In this document: in pieces, positions 1 to 10,735 of the stretch
How the letters are laid out: every line of letters starts with the position of its first letter
Position numbering within the stretch: the first letter of the stretch is position 1
Assembly: GCA_054661495.1 (NCBI GenBank)
Contig: BAAFSQ010000046.1
Coordinates: forward strand, 1-54,671
Reading direction: 5' to 3'
Origin: Zygophlyctis sp. KS116
Taxonomy: Eukaryota; Chytridiomycota
DNA: 54,671 nt
Translations under genes and position numbers: made by a program
The notes under the pieces: model-generated
Told to the model about the DNA's origin: nothing
The model's input: only the letters and a program-made list of their open reading frames with translations
Database searches by the model: none

Positions 1-71
1 CTAAATCAGTTTATAGAGAATATTTCAAGCGAAATGAATATATTCGTCAATTAGAAAATATTTCAAGGGAA

Positions 72-272
72 TCAGAATGGTATATATCTGCAGCTTGCGA
101 TATTGTCGACAGATGAATTCGATTTCTGATGATAAATGATATTCATCCAAAGATAAAAAATATTTGTTACTTCTTCTTTAGCTTGGAAGATCCTTTGACG
201 TCGCAATAAACAATATTTTTTATATTCTACGATTAAAAAACGCAGTTCTACAGATCGTACAACTTCCCTCAA
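72..272 (-). CDS. possible exon of an unidentified gene running off the left edge
   Basis: An open frame reads leftward here and its first half looks coding (REVVRSVELRFLIVEY, then a basic stretch KYCLLRRQRIFQAKEE). There is no ATG and a stop lies just upstream in frame, so if real it is an internal exon. A GTAACA donor-like site follows the KEE residues near 170. I could not build a gene model or recognise a family. It may be chance. Confidence 0.15.
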   Translation of the reverse strand: MREVVRSVELRFLIVEYKKYCLLRRQRIFQAKEEVTNIFYLWMNIIYHQKSNSSVDNIASCRYIPF

Positions 273-597
273 ATTATAACTTCTGGTTCAGAATAGGGAT
301 TTATTTGGGTTATTTTAAGAAGTAAATCTTTATTTATGGTATCATTTAAATTTGCAATTATATAGTCATTGGTATTGAGCTGTTTATTACATTATATAAA
401 CTTGCGAAATATAAAATATCTGACCTACCGGTAAACCTAGCACGTGCTGTGTAAGTCCAATTTCAAGTCATTATTTTTCGCAGATGATAGCAAGCAGTAA
501 TTCTTTGCTGTTTCTCAGTGAAAATATCTTGATTACTCCTTTTCCATCGCCAAATAATTTTAAAAGTTGAACCTAGGCACGGACGTGATAATTTTTT
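273..597. other. non-coding spacer upstream of ARL1
   Basis: About 325 bp with no supportable gene on either strand. It is AT-rich apart from two palindromes at 426-448, listed separately. It should hold the ARL1 promoter and 5' UTR, and perhaps the start of whatever runs off the left edge. Confidence 0.5.
426..448. promoter_or_regulatory. two adjacent palindromes upstream of ARL1, one with an E-box
   Basis: TACCGGTA (426-433) and AGCACGTGCT (439-448) are perfect palindromes five bases apart, about 150 bp before the ARL1 ATG. The second contains CACGTG, the classic core bound by bHLH factors. The position suits a promoter element, but binding is inference. Confidence 0.3.
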
Positions 598-1175
598 ATG
601 GGAGGCTATTTCTCCTCACTTTTATCCAGACTCTGGGGGAACAAGGAAGTTCGTGTACTTATTTTAGGACTCGACGGTGCGGGAAAAACTACAATTCTTT
701 ATAGACTTCAGATTGGGGAAGTCGTTACAACAATTCCTACTATAGGTACATATTTTATATTTTGTAATTCTTTGGGTTTAATGTTGAAACTGTTTCATAT
801 AAAAACATCAAATTTCAAGTCTGGGATCTTGGAGGACAGACATCTATACGCCCTTATTGGAGATGTTATTACGCAAACACAGATGCTATCATGTATGTTG
901 TAGACTCGCAAGATGCTAATAGAATGGGAATAGCTAAAGAGGAATTATCGGCTATGTTGGAGGAAGAAGAATTAAAGAATACTTCATTGTTGGTAATTGC
1001 AAATAAGCAAGATATGGAAGGGGCCCTCACAGTTACTCAAGTCTCTGATATACTAGGTTTATCTTCACTCAAGAATAGGCAGTGGACTATATTTAAATGC
1101 TCGGCATTAACTGGGGAAGGTCTAACAGATGCGATGGATTGGTTAGTAGATGTAATTTCTCCAGGGAAAAAATAG
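598..1175 (+). CDS. ARL1: ARL1, ADP-ribosylation factor-like GTPase
   Basis: Golgi small GTPase that in other eukaryotes recruits GRIP golgins and acts in vesicle tethering. Two exons, 598-745 and 775-1175, give 182 residues, the normal family length. Visible motifs are the N-terminal Gly2 for myristoylation, P-loop GLDGAGKT, the switch I threonine in PTIG, WDLGGQ at switch II, NKQD and the SAL guanine-specificity motif. The 29-nt intron starts with a normal GT but conserved sequence forces its end to TTTG rather than AG, the only such case in the window. Most ARFs are alike; YVVDSQD and overall length favour ARL1 over ARF. Confidence 0.9.
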
Positions 1176-1474
1176 CCCCTCCCGTGTGCTGGCGCCCAAT
1201 GAATCTTTTGTTTTCGCAGCAATCCAATCAAAATAAATCACTTATCTTGATTAACAGGCAAATTAGTGTCAGCATTCATTCTTGCGTTGTATTTAATGGT
1301 TATTAGAGCGAAGAATATACTCTGAGATGAAGAGTACAAAGTTACTTGGAATGAATGTTTACAAGGTCTTGAAGTTTATGAGAACAAATGTGATTTGATT
1401 TCCATATAAATGAGCCGTTTAAGACCCATTACGTACAAGTGAATTTTTTCTTAAAATTGCGATATTTCTATTGA

Positions 1475-3302
1475 ATGGGACAGGTCTATCTACGCATGTC
1501 AGCTGTAAGTCTCAAAATGGAAGAGCATGGAGTTTCGATCATTTCTGATAAAACTATAAACATTTCTTTTGCAAGTTTGTCCTCAATAGATAAGAAAATG
1601 TGTCGAGTTATTCTAATATCGAAGAGTCTGATTCTTTTAAACTTATCCTTTGAACTTGATAGAGACGCAGTTGCTTTCTACTCGGTTATTGAGAAGGCAA
1701 TGAATTCTATAACGGCAATGGAACAATTATACGCTTTTACTTACCTTCCCGACTATAATAAGAAAATGGCTAAACCATATGATGCTCAAACAGAGTACAA
1801 AAGGCTCATGGTTAATACAAATCAATGGAGATTTTCAGAGATAAATGCTAATTTCACGGTATCTAACACTATGATTTTATAGTAGTTTTGTCCGACATAT
1901 CCTTCAACTTTAGTGGTTCCAGTCAAAATATCAGATAATGTTTTAAAACATACAGCAAAATTTAGATCAAAAGGAAGAATTCCGGTTCTAAGTTATATTC
2001 ATAGAAGAAATAATGTATTCATGTTTTTTTATTTTAACTTCAACAGATTAGTATCACCAGATCAAGTCAGCCGATGGCTGGCATAAATAAGAATAGGTCA
2101 ATTCAAGATGAGAAGCTTATTGAGGCAATTTTCAATTCTGGTCTGATTCCACCGGTCTCAGGCAAATGTCATTTGATAATGGACGCAAGGCCAATGGCAA
2201 ATGCTATAGCTCAAACAGCCATGGGCGCAGGTACAGAAAGCTCGGATTCGTACAAAAATACTAGAATTGTTTTCTTGGGAATAGAAAACATACACGTGGT
2301 GCGTGATTCAATGAATAAACTTGTGGATGTTGTATCAAATTCAGATATCAGCACGTTTTCTTCTCAGGCCCTTGAAAAGACTGGATGGATTAAGCATTTG
2401 AAGTCCATTCTTTCCGGTGTCTCGATGATTGTTCAAGTAACTTTTTCATAAATAATACGTAGCATGTTCATGAATTTAATTGCCATGTTTTGATACATTG
2501 TAGTGATGGCTGGGACAGAACGGCTCAGCTAGCTTCACTTGCTCAGATATGTCTTGATCCTTATTTTAGATCTATTGCTGGATTACAGGTATTAATAGAA
2601 AAGGAATGGTGTCAGTTTGGGCATAAATTTAAAGTAAATTATATTTTATAAGATTAGGATCGATGCGGACATTTGGCGCGAGATATTGTCGATGAAAAGT
2701 CAATGAAATCTAAATTCCAAAACGCAGGAAAAAACGTCTCGCAGTCAATATCCACGTTCTTGGGTAGATCTGCTCATATTTCGCCAAGTACGTCTTCAAC
2801 TTATTTAAGCGAGCTTGCATCATCCGAAACCTCAACTGCTAATAATGCTGCGCCCAAAGAAGTATCACCCATATTTATCCAATTTTTGGAATGCATGATC
2901 CAAATCATGCGTCGCCATCCTTCTAAATTTCAATATTCAGAAGGACTTATTAGATTATTGGCTGAACACGCATATTCATGCCAGTTTGGTGATTTTCTCT
3001 TCAATAACCAGAAGGAGCGATCAGAATTCATTCTTAAAATGGGACCTGTTTCTCAAAGGTTAGAGCAGTGCACAGTCTCCATATGGGATTATGTTTATTC
3101 TAGGAATGACGAGTTTTTAAATCCAGAATTCACATTTATCTCCAACTTGGGATCTGAAACAGAGGATATTTTGGATATAAATACTTCACAATTATATTAT
3201 TGGACTGCAGAGCTTCTGTTTGATTCGGGAATAGATAATCGTATTTATGAGATTGATTCACTTAACCTCAAAAAGGCACCCTCTGTGAAATATGTGTCAT
3301 AA
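1475..3302 (+). CDS. myotubularin-family phosphoinositide 3-phosphatase
   Basis: Removes the 3-phosphate from PI3P and PI(3,5)P2 on endosomal membranes. Five exons (1475-1858, 1886-2014, 2047-2436, 2463-2633, 2658-3302) join to 572 residues. The N-terminal third resembles a degenerate GRAM/PH domain. The core shows [19 protein letters not shown] and the intact Cys-x5-Arg loop HCSDGWDRT, so it should be active rather than a pseudophosphatase. The introns are 27, 32, 26 and 24 nt. The start is the first ATG in frame; a further short upstream exon within 1176-1474 cannot be excluded. Yeast has one such enzyme, Ymr1. Confidence 0.9.
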
Positions 3303-3440
3303 TAAACAAGTCTCCAATGCAATAGAGATATTCAGTTTATAGTTTTAAATTCAATAGCCAAATGAGAACTATTTTGATTAAATCATTGACTATAAGTGAA
3401 CAGCAGAAAGAATAACTAACATAATTTGACACTACAAAAA

Positions 3441-5822
3441 TTACATAAAAATGAACAAAGAAAATGAGCATTCGATTGGCTGAATGTCAAACACACTGAA
3501 ATGAACTAAAATGAATACTAAGAACATATCAAATAATATAGCAAGAACCAAATCCCTGCCAGGCTTTGATGACCACCAGCAGCCCTTTACTCGAAAACAT
3601 AATACGTTTAAGATTCCAAAAAAAAATAGCATTTCAAAAGCAGCCGTCTGTTGCTGACGAAAATTTAGTTCTCCAAAAGTTGCTTCATAAATTATTATGA
3701 ATTCAAACATAGAAATCAACCCCAAAGTTGAACACATAATAATAATCTTTCCTATTTGTGATTTTATAGAAAAATCGTTTGATGCTTCAATGTTATCTGT
3801 TGAGATAGCCAGAGTAACCAAATCTAGGCAAAATAGGAGATAAATCAAATGTTTCTCGTCCAAAATAAGCATTTTCTTGTAAAGAAAGATTACGCATATG
3901 AAAACATTTGTTTGAAATGCTTTTAAGATCTTATTCATAGTCCAAGTCAATATCCTTCGATGAACATTTCTACTACTAGAAATCAAATCAAGTATTCCCT
4001 TTATTCCAGATGTTGTTAAAATGACTGATGAGCAGCTTTTGGCAATATCTGAAGCCGATTCAACAGCTATTCCAATATCTGCTAACTTTAATGAGGGTGC
4101 GTCGTTAGCTCCGTCTCCAGTCCTGAATCTTTAAAAGGAAAAATTACATGCCCACTATAAATCCAAATGAATGGTAGATATCTATAATTGCTACTTTATC
4201 CTGTGGGAAAATGGACGCGAACCCCGAATATCCTAAAAATTCAGTTTCAGAGCATTCCTGTAAAACTTGACTTTCTCTGGAAAACATTTGGTTTGATTCA
4301 CTAATACCAGCATTGGAGCAAACAAATCTGGCCACGGCCAAAGAATCTCCTGTCAGCATTATGGTTTGAATAGACATATGCTGGATAGTTTGAATAGAAT
4401 CTTTGACATCAGGCCTAATAGGATCTTCGAATGCAATAATTCCTAACGGAATGATCTCCCCTGAAATATACCCCGAAGAAGCTACACAAACGCATCTCCA
4501 CCCTAATGATGCATATTCATTTGCTTTTGTTTTTAGGATCTCATGATCATTATTAGGAGAACAAAATTTTAGAATTTCCGGTAACGGACCTTTGACCACA
4601 AAATATCTTCGCTTAGAATGTACAGTCTCTAGTTCGGCTCTAGTATACCTATGAAATGTTGGATGAAATCCTTCAAATTTGATTAAATGAACATATTTCT
4701 TCATATCTTCCAATTTTTCGTGAACTGATTCCAAAACTGCTCTATCGATTGGATCGGGATCTACTGCTTCAGAAGCTAATGCGGCTGCTTCCAAAACATC
4801 CATTTTTGTAAATTGACACCCAATATTGTTAAAAGAAAAAACATCAGCCACTCTAAGCTTATTTTCGGTCAAAGTTCCAGTTTTATCTATTAAATATCAG
4901 AAACAGAATGATTACCAAAAAATAAAATCGACATGTTCGCTGCATCTTCTAAAACATTAAGATTAGTTATCAGCACTCCTTTTTTTGACAAACTGATGCC
5001 CTCCAAAGCAGTAGATATCGTGAACATTGCAGGCAAGCCCAGCGGTATTGTACCAGTGATCATTAAAAGAAAAAGAGGTATTATATGATCCTTAATTTCT
5101 TTAATAGTACCGGTCTGCATCATTAAAATCATAGATATAAACATCAAAACCATCACTACTCCTAAAAGATATAATGTTACTGTTCCTATCATCCGATCAA
5201 ATAAAGATGAAACCTTTCTTTGAGAATTGAAAATCAGTCCGATTGTTTTTCCGTAATATGTATTTGAGCCCACAGCAGAAATCCTACAAACAGCTTCCCC
5301 TTTTTCAACTAAAGTCCCAGCAAAAACAAGATCATCGAGCACCTTTTCGACCAAAAATGATTCACCGGTAAGAGAACTTTCATTGACTTCAATGAAGCCT
5401 TCAATTAACACACAATCCGCTGGAATAATATTTCCTAGTCTGACCATTATAACATCCCCACAAACTAACTCTGAAGATTTCAGTCTTTTCCATTCCCCAT
5501 TCCTTCTAACTCTAGAAGAAAAAGAAATGCTTTCCTGCAATTTTTGAAGGATTTGTCGAGCACGTCTCTCCTGCAAGATGGCCAAAATGGAATTCATCAG
5601 AAGCAAGGATCCCGATAAAACAGCTATTTCCCACTTTTTGATCAAAACACAAAAACCAAACGTCAAAATCAGCATTATAGAAGTTGCAGAAAAAAATTTG
5701 CCAAATAATACATCCCACTCATTCGATTTTTCCCCCGTCTTTACTTGGTTGGATCCATTTAATATCCTGGAATTTTCGGCCTCTTGATCAGTTAATCCCA
5801 GCAGATAATCTTCTTCAGACAT
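3441..5822 (-). CDS. P3A-type plasma-membrane proton ATPase
   Basis: Proton-pumping P-type ATPase energising the plasma membrane. Exons 5822-4916, 4886-4148 and 4122-3441 give 775 residues. It has the actuator motif LTGES, the phosphorylation motif DKTGTLT (the Asp codon is split by the first intron), the IMLTGDS region and the hinge TGDGANDAP. Membrane segments flank these, with IPLGLP in the fourth. It is shorter than fungal Pma1 (about 900) at both ends; the C-terminal autoinhibitory tail seems absent. The ATG at 5822 is 9 bp after the stop of the gene upstream. An internal-membrane location is possible. Confidence 0.88.
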
Positions 5823-5831
5823 CAAAAATTA

Positions 5832-6736
5832 TTATGAATCACCAGTCTGTCTGGGAAACGTATTTCCCAGGGACATCTTGTTAAATTCCTCTTGAGTATA
5901 TGAAAGATTGAGCGGCTGGAGTTGCTTAGGCTGCTGTTTAGAAGAATCTATCGACATTTCCACTGGTGATATGACTGATGGTTCATTTGATAATAAAGTA
6001 ATAACTTTATCCGTCGTGATCGAAGTACTAACATGTGTTATATTCATCTTTGAATCATCATGAGGATATGGAACAGCAAAATGCATACCTATTTTAGACT
6101 TTTTTGGGCTATTTCCTGCATCAATTACACCTTTGGACGGTCCCATCTGGTTAAAACTGGCAGTGCTAGAAACAGAAGATGTAGATGATGTTCTCGGTCT
6201 TTTCTTTGCAGGATTAAAATGATTTGGCGATTGTCTACCAACTGGTGAAATTAACGAATTGGAACTAGTTGGGCGCATTATAGGAGACGATGGCATTTTT
6301 ATATGGCGTTTGTTTTGCCCATCAACAAATTCATCAAATATTTTCCTTTTAATACCCTTTGTACCATCAATTTCATGATAAGATTGCTCTTTACGATTAT
6401 ATATAAAAGAATTTTCTGGATTCAACTTTGATGTCTTTGAAAAATATGTAATTGGATCATATAAATGCGCATTCTAACATTAGAAAATACCTAAAATACT
6501 GATATACTGATGGCTCGTGATGGAAGCTGTATTCCATCATCTGGAATGGCTTTTGTAGCCATAAGTTCTACTTCCTCTAATGGAGAAATCATTTCATTAT
6601 CCTGTTCAATCTCTGCTGAACTACATTGTTGGTTGACAACTCTCTCATGTTCTATTTCCTTTTCCAAATGGCTCTTTTCTCCTTCTAAAAGCTTTTGGAC
6701 TCTAATTGAAGATAAAACCTTTTTATTGCTAGACAT
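5832..6736 (-). CDS. hypothetical serine-rich, basic, probably nuclear protein
   Basis: Two exons, 6736-6500 and 6473-5832, separated by a 26-nt intron give 292 residues. I do not recognise it. The N-terminus (about 1-50) is a charged, helix-prone stretch rich in Glu and Lys. The middle is disordered, with Ser-Pro sites and several basic clusters (GIKRKIF, KKRPRT, SPKKSKI) that resemble nuclear localisation signals. I chose the ATG at 6736, 11 bp past the aminopeptidase stop; an upstream ATG at 6763 would overlap that gene. It sits between two same-strand genes with gaps of 11 and 9 bp. Confidence 0.6.
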
Positions 6737-6747
6737 TAATCTTAAAT

Positions 6748-7928
6748 TCAAGGTCCAAGCCATAAGCCCAGCTCCACTGAATAAGCAAGAACCAATTTGG
6801 TAAATTCAGCCACATGCTTTATATCAATGTGCTTAACAGTATCCTCTGGAGTGTGTATATACGGTGAATGGTCTTTAAAAGATGATTCAAAACTAAAAAT
6901 AGAATCTACACCTGCTTTATACCAAGAGAAATGGTCCGAACACCCATATCTTCTGTTAAAAATGTATAATTACCCACATTGAACATCCTGTGCTTCAATA
7001 GAACAGTATTTGAGAACTAATTTCTTCAAAAAACTCCCTAAAGTTGGCGATACATTATCAGTTGCAATTCCAATAATTGGTTTTTTAGATTTAGGAACAA
7101 ATCCAGTCATGTCTATTTGATACATACTTAGAATAGGAACTCCTCTTGATACATAGTCTGCAGCTACTTTTTGCGATCCTAACAAACCACCTTCTTCTGC
7201 TGAATACCAATGAAATTCTATTGGTCTTTTTGGTACAAATCCACTTTCGACGAGTAATCTAAAAGCTTCAAAAGTACTAGTAGTTCCAGATCCATCATCA
7301 TCAGCCCCTGGTGCGTTCCCAAACCATGGATTATATTGATTTATAGAATCCAAATGTGCTCCGATAATGATCATTGGTAATTCAGAATCTGGTAGATCCC
7401 CTTGTAATTTTAATTTACTAGCTTCAACTCCAAATCTTGCAATTACACTTGTTTTAGAAACTTAAAATACCTGAATTGCTCCCAAGGATGTTTAAATTTC
7501 GAGACTGTCACCCTTCCATTTGACTTTTTAGCCAATTCAAGTGCTTTAGTATATATCCATTCAGACGCTTTTTTCCCATTTCTGGACTTGAAATATCTGC
7601 TAGGAAAAGAAGTAAATTCTGAAAGAAATCGCGACATTGAAGGCTCATCAACCTCTCCAAGGAGGGGAATGATAGTAACAGACTCTTTTGGGCCATCTGG
7701 GAAGACTCCTAATTATAAAAGTTTTCAAATGATACCAATGCTGGGAGGCTTAAATGCAGCTAGATTAGCGTCTGTAATATCCATAAATCCAACATTTTTT
7801 TGAATTAGTCTTAAAATCTGTTTCTCAGTCATCCATTCTTGATGAGTTTCTGAAGTTTTTATAAGTCGTTTTTCTGTCGCCAATGCAGTCACCAAATATG
7901 CAGCGATAAGGAGTCCTTTAAAGAGCAT
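6748..7928 (-). CDS. secreted M28 zinc aminopeptidase
   Basis: Leucine-aminopeptidase-like enzyme of family M28, expected in the secretory pathway or outside the cell. Four exons (7928-7736, 7708-7471, 7447-6974, 6952-6748) encode 369 residues beginning with a signal peptide, [17 protein letters not shown]. The two-zinc site is complete: [31 protein letters not shown] and GCSDHFSW. The third intron, 21 nt, is the shortest in the window. Its start codon faces that of IMPDH with only 10 bp between them. The propeptide is short. Confidence 0.9.
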
Positions 7929-7938
7929 TTTTTTAGGA

Positions 7939-9587
7939 ATGTCGCCGCTTAATGATCCTGTCACTGATGGCCTTTCTGTAGAAGAATTGATGGACCCGAA
8001 AGTCTCTGGAGGAGTTACATACAATGATTTTCTCATTCTTCCAGGTTATGTTGATTTTGGGGCTGATCAAGTCAATTTAGAAACTAGAATCACAAAGAAA
8101 ATATCTATAAAATCCCCTTTAATATCCAGTCCTATGGATACTGTCACAGGTAATGCAATTATCTAAAATGACTAGAGACTGATATGGCTATCCATATGGC
8201 ACTCAGTGGGGGACTTGGAGTCATTCATCATAATTGTCCAGTCAAGGATCAAGCAGAGATGGTGAGAAAAGTCAAGGTGAGTATTTTAATTTAGCTTATT
8301 TAGAAAGATGTTTGAAAATGGATTCATTACAGATCCGAGGTGTTTAGGGCCCAATAATACAGTTGCAGATGTCTTTGAAATTAAAAAGAAATTTGGGTTT
8401 TGTGGAATTCCAATCACTCAAGATGGAAAAATGAATTCGAAGTTGCTGGGGATAGTTACAAGAAGGGATATTGATTTTCTTCAAGGTAAAATAATGAAGA
8501 AATAATTTTTAAGGTGATTTACATGCAGGGAAAATACTAAAGGATGTTATGACAGTAGATCTTATTACAGCTCCTCAAGGAATCGCTTTGGCAGATGCCA
8601 ATAGGATTTTGATGCAATGCAAGAAAGGGAAGCTTCCAATAGTTGATAAAGAAGGTCGACTAATGGCTTTAGTAGCTAGATCTGATTTGATAAAAACAAG
8701 AGATCATCCTTGGGCCTCTACAATGCCAGGATCTTGTCAGCTAATTGCAGCAGCGGCTATTTCTACCCATTTGGAAGATAGAATACGATTAGAAGCTCTT
8801 GTAAAAGCCGGATTGGATATTGTAGTTCTTGACTCATCTCAAGGGAATTCTAGCTTTCAAATAGAAATGATTAAATATATAAAGGAAACTTATCCCTCTT
8901 TAGAGGTAATTGCAGGTAATGTGGTCACACAAGAACAAGCACGTAATCTTATAAAGGCTGGAGCAGATGCGCTTAGAATTGGAATGGGATCTGGATCTAT
9001 TTGTATTACCCAGGAAGGTAATAAGTTTATTCCAAATAAAAATAGTAATGGCTTGTGGCAGAGCTCAAGCTACTGCAGTCTACAAGGTAGCGCAGTATGC
9101 ACTAAAACATGGTGTCCCAGTGATTGCAGATGGTGGAATATCGAATGTAGGGCATATTATTAAAGCTCTTTCTCTTGGGACGTCTGCGGTAATGATGGGC
9201 TCACTTCTAGCGGGAACAACAGAATCTCCTGGAGAATTTTTCTATCATGAAGGGCAGCGCTTAAAAAAGTATCGTGGAATGGGTTCTTTAGATGCTATGG
9301 ACAGTGGTGATGCTGCTGGAAAAAGATATTTCTCGGAGAAAGATAAAATCAAAGTTGCTCAGGGAGTTACCGGAGCTGTTGTTGACAAGGGGTCAGTTAA
9401 GAAATTTCTGTCATATTTAATTACTGGCATTCAACATGGTTTTCAAGATATTGGAGTTAGAAGCATTTCTCAACTATACGATTCAGTGATAAGCGGGAAA
9501 GTTCGATTTGAAAAGCGCACTTCATCTGCTCAATTGGAAGGTGGAGTTCACGGTTTATATTCATACGAGAAACGACTGTTTTCTTAG
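7939..9587 (+). CDS. IMPDH: inosine-5'-monophosphate dehydrogenase
   Basis: Oxidises IMP to XMP, the committed step of GMP synthesis, in the cytosol. Five exons (7939-8149, 8176-8276, 8308-8485, 8514-9017, 9046-9587) give 511 residues, the family's usual length. The order is barrel start, two CBS domains (from about 105 to 230), then the catalytic loop [11 protein letters not shown] with the active-site Cys, the GGISNVGHI region, [10 protein letters not shown] and the C-terminal [14 protein letters not shown]. Introns are 26, 31, 28 and 28 nt. Its TAG stop interlocks with the TAA of the convergent PSO2 gene in a shared TTAG. Confidence 0.97.
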
Positions 9588-10720
9588 TGAGTAAATGATT
9601 TAAGAAACTTTTCAAAAGCACTTTTATCTTTCGAGTTTGATCTAACAGTCGGGAATATTCTCTTAACTGTTATGTTCCGCAAGAAATTATTGATTTCTTC
9701 ATATGATGAGTGTTCAGAGTATGGGATAGACAATAATATTATTCTATCAGATAGACGACGATAAGATAGAGATTTTATAGAAAACTCCGAATTTTGAATA
9801 TTATATGTCCATCCCTTGAAATAAGAAATATCAGATATTACCGTGGGTTTAATCGCCAGAATCAAATCTATATCTGCATTTTTTTGTGCTATATCTGCCA
9901 AGGAAACTTTATTTAATTGATCCATTTTAACAATATGTATTCTGGCAGAATTAGAATCACTAGTCAGTCTCTTGGATAGTTCCACATCATCCAATAACCC
10001 CCAAATTTCTCTTTTACTTTCAGACGCATAAATTAAACAATCAAGATTTTGTGCCAGCCGAAGTGCGATCTTTTCTTTACCAATGGTATAAGTCCCAATG
10101 ACAAGTAGAATTTTGGGATTTTGACAAATATTGGCGGGCTCTAACCACGACATTATAGTCCTTTGATTTCTGACTATAGTCTCGATGCTTTTTCCAGTTT
10201 CTAATTTTCTGATTAGAAGGGTCAAAGTATCAATTGTTTTTTCTTGAGTTGGAAACATGTATTTCGGATTTCCATATGTATTATCCAGGTATAAAATATC
10301 TATTGGTTCCTTAAATATTTTATGATTGCAAAGTCCGTCATAGTATCTAAAATCTCCGGTGTGAATATACCTTTGAGTCCCTACTTCAAACAAAATAATT
10401 ACGGCTCCCGGGCAACTAAAATCAGTACAAATATTTATTTACTGATTTGCATCAATTGCAGTGACTTTGATCCCTTGAATTTCATAAGCTTGATCCAGAC
10501 ATAAGACCTGAACAAGTTCTGCATTTACATTTAAGCGATTAATGATCAGCCTTGCGGTTATCAATGAGCAATAGATCAGGCCATTAAAGCTTGAATTCAA
10601 TCCCGTGTAATGATCCGAATGGAAATGTGTCAAGAAATATGCAGAACAATCTGGAACTGGGAATTGAAAAGAGTCAACTGAAATCCTTGTTTGTGGAAGA
10701 CATGCTTTTATATTTTCCAT
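9584..10720 (-). CDS. PSO2: PSO2/SNM1 DNA interstrand cross-link repair nuclease
   Basis: Metallo-beta-lactamase/beta-CASP 5' exonuclease acting in cross-link repair. Exons 10720-10443 and 10415-9584 give 369 residues. Metal-binding motifs are present in order: [19 protein letters not shown] (split by the 27-nt intron), IHTGDFR, and the beta-CASP motif SEHSSYEE near the end. There is no N-terminal UBZ finger, so it is smaller than yeast Pso2 and close to a minimal DCLRE1-type core. An Artemis or Apollo-like role is possible. It starts 15 bp downstream of PPG1 and ends overlapping IMPDH by 4 bp. Confidence 0.9.
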
Positions 10721-10735
10721 TATAAATGCCTAAAC

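Noticed and set aside
2437-2505. A 69-nt intron in the myotubularin gene ending next to the CSDGWDRT motif
   Set aside because: A 26-nt intron ending at 2462 keeps the frame and supplies the expected residues before HCSDGWDRT.
5578-5884. + strand ORFs opposite the proton ATPase
   Set aside because: Shadows of the conserved ATPase exon on the other strand; no family features.
6737-6763. Upstream ATG at 6763 for the unknown nuclear-type protein
   Set aside because: It would overlap the aminopeptidase C-terminus in another frame; the next ATG at 6736 avoids this and matches the local spacing.
6510-6982. Two + strand ORFs opposite the M28 C-terminus
   Set aside because: The - strand carries conserved peptidase sequence and an intron exactly here; the + frames show no features.
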